The position numbers were made by a program, and so were the translations under genes. Source: Cladorrhinum sp. PSN259 (lineage: Eukaryota; Ascomycota; Sordariomycetes; Sordariales; Podosporaceae). From it: DNA of 12,337 bases. The notes beneath the pieces were generated by a model, which saw nothing but the letters and a program-made list of their open reading frames with translations, had not been told where the DNA came from and did not search any database. The DNA lies in contig MU867183.1 of the NCBI GenBank assembly GCA_033725935.1, positions 1-12,337 of the forward strand, read 5' to 3'. This document shows positions 1 through 6,209 of this stretch, piece by piece (within the stretch, counting starts at the first letter, position 1; each line of letters starts with the position of its first letter).

Positions 1-24
1 AGCAGCAACGCTTCCGCTACGCAC

Positions 25-90
25 CACTACAGGGCACAACCCCTGTAGCCTAGTCTCTGCTACTGAGCCCAGTAGAGACCCTGCAGCTTA
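25..90. repeat. two adjacent short hairpins
   Basis: An 8-bp perfect inverted repeat (ctacaggg / ccctgtag, loop cacaac) is followed directly by a second stem-loop built on gtctc...ctact gagccc agtag...agac. Such stacked hairpins are common in fungal repeat DNA and give no specific function here. Confidence 0.45.
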
Positions 91-120
91 ACAAAGGACC
101 CCGAGTCTTAATTCCTTTAC

Positions 121-492
121 GTTGCTAGTTTCCTTAGAGGAGACCTTAAGTAATGGTTTGATGGGATCCTTCGAAATTACTTTAATTATACCGAAGACGA
201 AAGGGAGCCCTTTGCCTAATAAATTTTTAAGGATAGATTAAGTAAATTCGAAGAAGAAATTAGGAAGATATATAGAGAACCGGATGAAAAAAAGTTAGCT
301 AAAAACCGCTTAGAACGATTAGTATAACCGGCATTAGTAGTAGCGTATATAACTTTAGTTAGACGCGACGCCTTTAGAGTTATTTAGGTAAATATAACCT
401 TAAAAAATAAGTTTTATAAGGGACTAAAGCCTAAAGTTAAGGACAAACTTATTAAGGAGGACCGATACGCTTTATTACTTAATGACTATTAA
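121..492 (+). mobile_element. Ty3/Gypsy-type retrotransposon gag remnant, RIP-degraded
   Basis: One reading frame (codons starting at 232, 235 and so on) runs for about 120 codons with a recognisable LTR-retrotransposon gag pattern. It shows F-L-R-G-D then W-F-D-G-I-L-R near 130-175, a charged helix K-F-E-E-E-I-R-K-I-Y around 244-275, N-R-L-E-R-L-V near 304-327, and F-Y-K-G-L-K-P-K-V-K-D near 412-444. These match the conserved order in Ty3/Gypsy capsid domains. The frame is broken by TAA/TAG codons at about 151, 217, 220, 328 and 385, mostly where gag proteins carry Gln, so they are best explained as CAA/CAG to TAA/TAG RIP changes. No protease, reverse transcriptase or integrase follows, so this is a fragment. 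The strand and frame are secure; the superfamily is inferred from gag alone. Confidence 0.75.
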
Positions 493-1320
493 TAAAGCTA
501 TTGTTAACTTGTGGCAAGTATAAGGCGCCAGGTAAGCTACAGGTGCCGGGCAAGCTACAGGTGTGTGGCTTGTCTCTCCCACCTGCCCACAGGTGCAGGG
601 TACGGACCCGGTGCTAAGACCTTACTCACAGGTCTTCCACGGACCTGTTGATCTTCCAACAAGTCCCACTGCCAAGAGCCACGCCTTGCTTTAGCAACTA
701 TACTATTATAGGCTTAGTTTAACCAAAGCCTTGTAAGTGGTTAGTCAAGTCCTAGACGAAGTCGTCACCTATGGAAGGTCTACGTGGCCTGTGGAAAACC
801 ACCGAAAGCCGTAGAACCAGCTCTATACCTTCTGTAGTATAGTAGTCCCACAGAGTCCCACAGGACCACCCACTGTTCTACAGGGGCCCTGGCCACTATA
901 GAACCCTCTGGAAGACCCGAAGACTTATATAAGTAGGCTATGAAATCTCCTCTCCCTCCTGTATTTAGTTCTTTCCTTAAGCAAGGCAATAAGCAAGTAA
1001 GCACAGCAATACAACAGTATAAGCAACCAAGCCTCTGTACTTTCCAACAACCTTCTGTCTTTCCAGGGCACAAGTGCCCTGCAAGGACCTTTGTTTCCAG
1101 TATTGCCCACTGTACCACAGTGGCCTTGCTTCCTTCAGTACTCCCTACTGTCGTACAACCTCCCACCGTACCGTTTAGCAGCAACGCTTCCGTGTTACAA
1201 CCTGCACCGGGTAGGGTTCAGACTGCAAGGCAGTACGCCTGGGGTAATATGACAGGGGAATCGAAGGTTGCGGGACGCTCTCAGACGGGGTCAATCACTG
1301 CCAACTAACAGGTAGCTCTA
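493..1320. other. non-coding repeat DNA downstream of gag remnant
   Basis: No convincing gene is present. Open frames on both strands here lack any family resemblance and overlap each other. The stretch is rich in CAGGT/CCACAGG words and includes a 12-bp direct repeat (aagctacaggtg at 534-545 and 552-563, 18-bp period). It also holds an LTR-like segment listed separately. The 16-mer agcagcaacgcttccg at 1177-1192 is an exact copy of the first 16 bases of the window. Confidence 0.6.
646..1049 (+). mobile_element. possible solo LTR (weak)
   Basis: The segment starts TGTTG and ends CAACA, and has a TATATAAG box at 926-933 about 280 bp from its left edge, followed by a C/T-rich stretch. That is the U3-R-U5 layout expected of an LTR. 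Against it, I find no target-site duplication (ggacc on the left, acctt on the right) and no primer-binding site or polypurine tract. It may be truncated or wrongly delimited. It is kept because two better-supported LTRs in this window have the same kind of TATATA box. Confidence 0.25.
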
Positions 1321-1368
1321 CAAAGTATCGCGTATGAGTATTGTAGACAATGAACGTTGAATTGCTTG

Positions 1369-1413
1369 CGTGAGGGACCAAGTCCTCACGATGAGAAGCG
1401 CCCAGCACTTCTC
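1369..1413. repeat. two tandem short stem-loops
   Basis: cgtgagg (1369-1375) pairs with cctcacg (1384-1390), and gagaag (1393-1398) pairs with cttctc (1408-1413). They lie immediately left of the larger duplicated hairpins at 1465-1567, so this ~200-bp block is unusually dense in inverted repeats. Confidence 0.5.
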
Positions 1414-1464
1414 CTACTTATAGTGAAGCTATCTACATGTGTTTCCTAGGTATATCGTACCTTG

Positions 1465-1567
1465 CTCAGTGTGCTCAGTGGTCTTGGCGGCTGAGCATAC
1501 TGAGCAACCTTCTGAGTCTTGGGTGATCAGTGTGCTCAGTGGTCTTGGCAACTGATCACACTGAGCA
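1465..1567. repeat. pair of 42-bp hairpin-forming direct repeats
   Basis: Copies at 1465-1506 and 1526-1567 share the core gtgctcagtggtcttggc and are offset by 61 bp. Each copy is itself an inverted repeat around a loop centred on ggtcttggc. In the first, gctcagtgtgctcag faces ctgagcatactgagc with one mismatch. In the second, two positions differ between the arms. The arms repeat the CTCAG/CTGAG word. It may be part of a small non-autonomous element, but I see no clear terminal repeats or target duplication. Confidence 0.6.
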
Positions 1568-1754
1568 CTCCCTGATTGGTTTGCTCGGGACTTGTGGGTC
1601 TTTCCATCCCTGGCCCAATGATTGGTCATGAACCCCACAATGCCCTGCATCGGGGTCCGTGTGCGGGGGGATTTACGCGCGAGGCGTAACAGTACGTCTT
1701 TTTTTTTAATCTTCCTTTTTAGTTCAAGTAGGAATCTAATACTAATAGGATATT
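1568..1754. other. non-coding stretch with a 10-bp hairpin
   Basis: No gene is visible. A run of T residues lies near 1698-1708. A perfect 10-bp inverted repeat, gaatctaata (1732-1741) and tattagattc (1751-1760), has a 9-nt loop. Its right arm overlaps the start of the recognisable kinase remnant, so the palindrome may mark a breakpoint. Confidence 0.45.
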
Positions 1755-2512
1755 AGATTCTTTAAAGGGCAAAGACTTGATTATCCGAAAGAAAGGATAT
1801 CTAAAGCATCTTAGAGTTTTGTGAAAGCAATGAAAAAGCTTCCGGTAGGCATCCGACTACCTTTAATCTCTACCAAGTAAATGAAACTGACGGAAAAATA
1901 GGATATCATTCTACCTATTGAATTGGTGGATTTGGCCATTTCGGGGCGGTGGCCCACCTCACTTGGCTGTGTGGCTCACTTGGCTTCGTGCCCTGTGTGG
2001 CCTGTGTGGGCTGCATGGCTTGCGTGGCTGTGTGGAAGGGCACGTTCTTAGGACTAGTCTTTCTTTTTGCAGTATATATAGCGGTATACCCTTCCTTCCA
2101 CTAGGGAAGGAAGGCAAGCACTCCAGCTGGCACCAAGCACTCTGGCAAGCAAGAAAGAAGGAGGCTTGCTCCCAGGAAGTAAAATCAAGAGCGAATTCCC
2201 CACCACTTCTTTCCACACACTCTTTTCCCACTTGGTTTTATACTTGCTCACCTGATCAGAAGGGTCAGATGGCGGTGTGAGCTTCTTTCCTGGTGGGTGT
2301 GTGTTTTCCCTCATTTACTATTAGCGAATTTCTTACCTAATTCCTAGATCTACTTCAAAAGATATTCGTCTACGATCCGGCAAAGCGAATCACAGTAAAA
2401 TAGGCTTTTCAGCATCCTTGGTTCAACGAGAACAGTTATCCTAACGACGGAACCGAGGCCATACGGATTCGTCACGAGAAACAAAAAATCAAGCAGGAGA
2501 TTTCTGATCGAT
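1755..2512 (+). pseudogene. LAMMER/CLK-type protein kinase, C-terminal fragment, interrupted
   Basis: The left arm (1755-1844) reads F-F-K-G-Q-R-L-D-Y-P, then S-F-V-K-A-M-K-K-L-P, the signature of the C-lobe of fungal LAMMER kinases (dual-specificity kinases acting on SR splicing factors). A likely 57-nt intron follows (1845-1901, GTAGGC...ATAG, with a CTGAC branch site), joining to D-I-I-L-P-I. A 399-bp LTR-like insertion then splits the gene. The right arm (2323-2512) reads F-L-D-L-L-Q-K-I-F-V-Y-D-P-A-K-R-I-T, then H-P-W-F, D-G-T-E-A and an arginine/lysine-rich tail to a TGA at 2510-2512. In-frame TAGs at 1815 and 2395 and a TAA at 2338 sit where Arg or Gln/Glu codons are expected. The catalytic N-lobe, HRD and DFG regions are absent, so this cannot be an active kinase. 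It is probably a RIP-mutated fragment of a duplicated housekeeping gene. Confidence 0.8.
1919..2317. mobile_element. solo-LTR-like insertion in kinase pseudogene
   Basis: The element begins TGAAT and ends ATTTA. Its expected mate ATTCA would become ATTTA by one C-to-T change in a CpA context, which is the RIP signature. The 4-bp duplication CTAT flanks it (1915-1918 and 2318-2321), extended to CTATT if the boundary is shifted by one base. Removing the element plus one duplication joins CCT ATT to AGC GAA in the kinase frame. Inside are a GTG/TGGCTG-rich left part, a TATATATA box at 2073-2080 and a purine/pyrimidine-rich right part. There is no coding capacity. It could instead be a non-LTR small element, since terminal complementarity is short. 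Confidence 0.6.
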
Positions 2513-3034
2513 GAATAATGATGTAGTTATGGAAAATACAATTATAACTTACGTATATAGCCTGCAAGGAATTTGCGGCATTTTTCTCACCATTATTGCC
2601 GTTCGGCGCTGCCCGTCCATATGACTTTCAATATAGGGAGGTAATTTATAGCTCCTTATTTCAGGGTCTGTCAAAGAGTAATGCATATTAAGGTTTTAGG
2701 AACACAATTCATCTATAGTATAAAGATTGTAAATTTAGGACCACGTGTTATATGCTTGACTAACATGGCTGTAACTAAAATAAGGCGACTCTTATATCCT
2801 CCATATTAAAGTGGTATTAGATAATAGCAATCCTTTACTAATATATAATTAAACTAGCAATTAGACTAAGATTAAGAGAGAGAGAAATCTAAAGATTAAT
2901 TAAAGTGCTTGTCCTCTCCTTCTGAGAGTCCTTTTGAGACTCTTTATGGCTCTGCTAGTATGGACTATATGGTTTGGACCAAACCTTCGGTATGACGATT
3001 ATCTGGTACATTAACTATGCCTTGGACCCCTTTT
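2513..3034. other. AT-rich relic DNA, no gene seen
   Basis: This stretch is strongly AT-rich, especially 2640-2910, with abundant TA dinucleotides and stop codons in all frames. That is compatible with old RIP-treated repeat DNA, but no family is recognisable. A perfect 15-bp odd palindrome ggtttggaccaaacc lies at 2971-2985. Confidence 0.5.
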
Positions 3035-3130
3035 CCACACACTTTCTTTCTGACACACTTTCTTTCTGACACACTTTCTTTCTGACACACTTTCTTTCTG
3101 ACACACTTTCTTTCTGACACACTTTCTTTC
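3035..3130. repeat. 16-bp tandem repeat, six copies
   Basis: The unit tgacacactttctttc is repeated head to tail at 3051, 3067, 3083, 3099 and 3115 without a mismatch. A first copy at 3035-3050 differs at its first two bases, and a partial tgaca follows at 3131-3135. The unit length is not a multiple of three, so it is not a protein repeat. The near-identity of copies implies recent expansion inside otherwise degraded DNA. Confidence 0.9.
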
Positions 3131-3453
3131 TGACAAGGTTCTACTACCTTCTTCCCTCTTCTACTCTTTCCAGTATCCGTCATGTTGATGGTAATAGATT
3201 ATGCACCGAGGCTCTTTAATAAGCAAATGGAAAGGTAGGTTATCTTTGCTCGATAGCCTTCTGTCTCCGAGAGAAAAAGTGAGGAGGAGGAGGCGGATAG
3301 TAGCATACTTATAAGGACACGCCAGCACTGAAGGGAAGGGCAGCATTCTATTTTGATCCTAGAGAAACGGGGGAACGTTTTTGCTTCCCCAGGTGCTGTT
3401 TTGGGAACCCTCGCTTGGAGTTGCAACAACGGCCTCTTTGGTGGGGCACAGTC
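3131..3453. other. intergenic stretch, no gene recognised
   Basis: Short open frames exist on both strands, but none shows a domain, a signal peptide or consistent codon use. A polypurine run (gaggaggaggagg) occurs near 3281-3293. Confidence 0.45.
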
Positions 3454-3545
3454 ATGGGTGTGCAAGGTGTGCGCAGGGTGTGCACTGAGTGTGCACTGGG
3501 TTTGGGGTGTGCGCAGGGTGTGCGCTGGGTGTGCCCCGGGTGTCT
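3454..3545. repeat. GTGTGCRC-type minisatellite
   Basis: This is a run of diverged 10-11-bp units of the form gggtgtgcgca / gggtgtgcact. The unit pair gtgtgcgcagggtgtgc appears twice, at about 3467 and 3507. It creates cysteine/valine-rich open frames that look like artefacts of the repeat rather than genes. Confidence 0.65.
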
Positions 3546-3938
3546 AGTGCCTGTGCAAAGTCACGTGCCTGCGCTGGTGCAAGATGTCGAGATTCGGAAC
3601 AGGAAACAGGATGTCGGCAACAAACTTTGCGTCTTAGTTCTCTCTATAGAAAGTGTAACACTCAAGGTTTCTCGCCTCTGGACGACAATGATGATATCAG
3701 CGACGGCAGCTGTAAATAACTAAACGCCTATTTTGAGGTATAAAGTAACCGGAGAGTGTCATGTTAGTCCGTTATCTTTCGAGATTGTTAACTGCTGCCA
3801 GATGGGTTTCACGGCTGGACATCAGATCACTTGCCATCTCGCTGAATGGTTGGCGTTGTTCTGCCGCAACATATTGCCCTTAATGCGAAACGGATGAGCA
3901 GCGGCCAGCCATTCTAGAGTCAGGTATGCTTGACAAGC
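3546..3938. other. upstream region of NLR remnant, no gene recognised
   Basis: An open frame here ends in an acidic stretch (D-D-N-D-D-I-S-D) at 3717-3719, but it begins within the minisatellite and has no family signal. A TATAAAG sequence occurs at about 3740-3746, 200 bp before the NLR start codon. It could be a relic TATA box, which I cannot establish. Confidence 0.35.
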
Positions 3939-4665
3939 ATGGCGCAGATGCCGTCAACATCTTTCGGACCCAAAAACCAGGGTCTCCCGGTGGGGCAGAG
4001 CTATGCACCGATCACCGCGGAATTCCATCTGCCGCCGGGTAAACTTGCCGCCATGTAGCAACAACTATGACCCAGCTAACGTTCCCAGAACGACCGGAAA
4101 TCCCGCCTCAACCGTTCGCGACTATCTCTTCCTCCCGCAACCCCGATTTCGTCGACCGCGGGGACGTTCTCGACCAGCTTCGCAGACGATGTTCCGAGCC
4201 TGCCGCTCGCGTGGCCCTCGTGGGCCTAGGAGGCGTAGACAAATCGCAGCTTACTATCGAGTTTGCTCATAGAATCGCCGAGGGGCAGCCTGACACTTAG
4301 ATGTTCTGGGTTCACGCCGGCACGCAGGCGCGCGTCGAAGAAGGATTCAGAACGATTGCCGACACCGTCAAGCTGCCGGGCCGGAACTAACCTAAAGCCG
4401 ATATACCATAGCTTATGTATAGGTGGCTTTCGAACGAACGTAGTCCTCGACAGCGCTGACGACAGCAATGTATATTATAGCGCGATCGTACTGGTTCTAG
4501 AGAGCAAGCCCTTAGCGACGTATCTAACCCAGAGCCGAAACGGAGCCATCATCGTCACGACGCGTAATAAGGACTTAGTTCGCCGGCTAACCGGAAACGA
4601 TGCGAATATACTCCACGTCGGACCAGTGGTGGAGGCCGATGCTCTCTCGCTTCTGGAGAAGAAAC
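3939..4665 (+). pseudogene. NLR (STAND) gene remnant: N-terminal motif plus NB-ARC
   Basis: Exon 1 (3939-4038) starts M-A-Q-M-P-S-T-S-F-G and continues N-Q-G-L-P-V-G-Q-S-Y-A-P-I-T, then A-E-F-H-L-P-P, a short Gly/Gln motif of the kind found at the extreme N-terminus of some fungal NLRs. A 50-nt intron (4039-4088; GTAAAC donor, GCTAAC branch, CCCAG acceptor) splices exactly to E-R-P-E-I-P-P, continuing P-D-F-V-D-R-G and the NB-ARC P-loop V-A-L-V-G-L-G-G-V-D-K-S. The conserved Gly before Lys is Asp (codon 4238-4240). The frame stops at TAG 4298 where Trp is expected before F-W-V-H-A. Further stops are TAA 4388 and TAG 4409, probably former Gln codons. A deletion/frameshift near 4440 moves the rest (L-D-S-A-D-D, then G-A-I-I-V-T-T-R-N-K, then L-L-E-K-K-L-G) to another frame. 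Fungal NLRs of this type sense non-self and trigger programmed death or defence. This copy is inactive; the C-terminal TPR/ANK/WD repeats are missing. Confidence 0.8.
4039..4088 (+). other. spliceosomal intron in NLR remnant
   Basis: GTAAAC donor, GCTAAC branch site 12 nt before the end, and a TTCCCAG acceptor. Splicing turns L-P-P-G into L-P-P-E-R-P and keeps the NLR frame open across the join, giving 103 codons from 3939 to the TAG at 4298. Preservation of all three signals suggests this part was degraded only recently or mildly. Confidence 0.8.
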
Positions 4666-4687
4666 TAGGGCTCCTAGATACGGATAG

Positions 4688-5025
4688 AGTCGCCTACTTT
4701 AGATTAAAGGTAATCCCGGCAAGGGCAAGACAATGTTGCTTTGCGGTATAATCAACGAGTTGCAGAAGTTAAGTCCGGGAATAGGCCCTTTATCTTTTTT
4801 TTTCCTACCAGGCTACCGATACGCGGACTAAAAATGCCATAGCCATCCTACGGGGCCTTATCTACCTGCTCCTCGACCAGCAGCCGTCCCTTATCATGCA
4901 CGCACGGAAGAAATACGACTATTTAGGCAAAGCACTCTTCGAAGGTGCGAATGGGTAAGTTGCATTATCTGAGATTTACACAATATTCTGCAAGATCTAA
5001 GCTTAGGGTCCGCCTACCTGAATTT
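4688..5025 (+). pseudogene. NACHT-domain NLR fragment
   Basis: Reading S-R-L-L-[TAG]-I-K-G-N-P-G-K-G-K-T-M-L-L-C from 4688, this is the Walker A start of a fungal NACHT domain. The TAG at 4700-4702 stands where the family has Trp. L-S-F-F-F follows, then one extra base beside a nine-T run (about 4795-4805) shifts the frame. The next part, Q-A-T-D-T-R-T-K-N-A-I-A, leads to L-R-G-L-I-Y-L-L and D-Q-Q-P-S-L-I, then K-K-Y-D, then a TAA before V-A-L-S-E-I-Y. A second shift gives I-L-Q-D-L-S-L-G-S-A-Y-L near 4988-5023, where homology stops, before the Walker B D-A-L-D-E-C motif. It belongs to a different NLR class from the NB-ARC just upstream and is not the same gene's missing half. The phosphate-binding loop residues are intact, but the gene is dead. 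Confidence 0.8.
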
Positions 5026-5130
5026 CCTACGAAGCGCGGCAACAGGAAACTAAAAGAAGCTCGCCAGGGTTCTAAGACGACCTAGCCAGAACATCCCGGA
5101 TGAGTTCGTAGTATGCTTCCACTGGCAATT

Positions 5131-5476
5131 TGTTAAATGGGAGCACGTTCAATACTCGTGCTCCTGTGCTTACGTAAGCAAGCTTTGTAGGAGCATGCTC
5201 GCGAGGAGCACAGAGCCCACTCTGTGCTCACACATTCTTGCTCTATGGAAACAAGCTCCCCGAGAGCTTGCTCACATAGAGCATGCTCTTCCGCAGCAAG
5301 CTCCCTGTTGTGGAAGGTGTCTTTGGCAAAAGCCGAGCGTGCTCCGAAGGAGCTCTCTGAATAGTGGCATCTTACATGTATATAAGGAGGGACTTTTTTC
5401 CTTCTAGCTTAAGTTGTAGAAGAATACACATAATAAACTCTTTTACCTCCACCTTCATAGATACTATCGTTTAACA
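5131..5476 (+). mobile_element. solo LTR, 346 bp, inserted in the HeLo-type pseudogene
   Basis: Perfect 7-bp terminal inverted repeats (TGTTAAA...TTTAACA) and a 5-bp target duplication with one mismatch (caatt 5126-5130, ccatt 5477-5481) delimit the element. A TATATAAG box lies at 5379-5386 and a polyadenylation-type AATAAA at 5432-5437, giving a clear U3-R-U5 order on the plus strand. U3 (5131-5370) is crowded with GAGCA/TGCTC inverted repeats, for example gagcacagag (5206-5215) facing ctctgtgctc (5220-5229). No internal retroelement region is present, so it is a recombination product of a full element. Excision on paper reconnects the flanking minus-strand frame exactly. Confidence 0.88.
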
Positions 5477-6123
5477 CCATTTAATTTGCCTGCTGTACTT
5501 TGCCAGTACTATAAGTGTGCCTGCTAACGCGTTGACAAGATTCCGCCGGAGGAGATCTCGAATCCTGAGGTCCTATTGTGACTCGCACGACTTCCCCTTT
5601 TCATAGAGATCTGAGCTAATCAGATCCACCCTCGACTTAGTATCGATTACTGAAAGAGCCAGGTAAATAGCAAGCCGCATTTTCAGCTCTGCCAGGTTGT
5701 TATTATAGTATTCTTTATCCGTCCACGCAAGGCGCCTGAATGCATTGAAACTTTAGACGGATCGCCACGACTCTAAACACGGCCTATTAATGTATGCAAA
5801 TGCTAATGCATCGGCGGGGACGTCGCGAGAAATCATACTCCGGAATAGACGTTCTCTCTCATCATTCAGAACCTCTTCAGACATTTCCGTATCTCTAAAT
5901 GCACCTTCCTGCTAATACTGGAAGTGGCTTATGGGGTAACGCTAAGATAGCTCTTCAGCAAGGAGAGCGGCTCCGGGACTTACTGGCTGATGAAACGTAC
6001 ATTAAGGGAGGGCACAAAGTTTGTTGTAATAATTTCAGGAGTTGAAGCATCGGAACTCGGTGTCTGGGCACCAAAGTCGAGGAGTAAATTGCAGGTGTCA
6101 AATCGAGACCACAGCAGCGCATA

Positions 6124-6209
6124 CTGTGAAGTTTGTTAGTCAGCATGTTAGTCAGAATAAATCGGCAATCTGGCTGAGCTGAGTGACACTCAGGTCCAAA
6201 AGGTCAGAC
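6124..6209 (-). other. probable intron in HeLo-type pseudogene
   Basis: On the minus strand the segment starts GTCTGA, has a CTGACTAAC branch site repeated in tandem, and ends TTCACAG. Splicing joins D-E-L-S-P to Y-A-L-L-W-S-R-F-D in frame. The donor is non-optimal, so the 5' end is less certain than the acceptor. Confidence 0.6.

Noticed and set aside
940..1308. 122-codon plus-strand open frame and the overlapping minus-strand frames at 780-1184
   Set aside because: They overlap on opposite strands in repeat DNA downstream of the gag relic, with no family resemblance; probably chance.
1918..2280. 120-codon plus-strand open frame rich in Trp, Leu, Cys and Gly
   Set aside because: It falls inside the LTR-like insertion and derives from the GTG/TGGCTG-rich simple sequence; no domain or signal peptide logic.
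2965..3183. Minus-strand 72-codon open frame rich in Val-Arg-Lys-Cys-Gln-Ser repeats
   Set aside because: It is entirely produced by reading through the 16-bp tandem array; the unit is not a multiple of three and there is no other coding support.
4003..4272. Arginine/proline-rich plus-strand open frame
   Set aside because: It is out of frame with the NB-ARC reading, which is the one with P-loop and flanking motifs; its Arg richness is a GC-content shadow.
5030..5125. Plus-strand reading K-K-L-A-R-V-L-R-R-P-S-Q-N as an NLR continuation
   Set aside because: The minus strand over the same bases continues the HeLo-type gene in frame after LTR removal (P-V-E-A-Y-Y-E-L-I-R), which is the stronger explanation.
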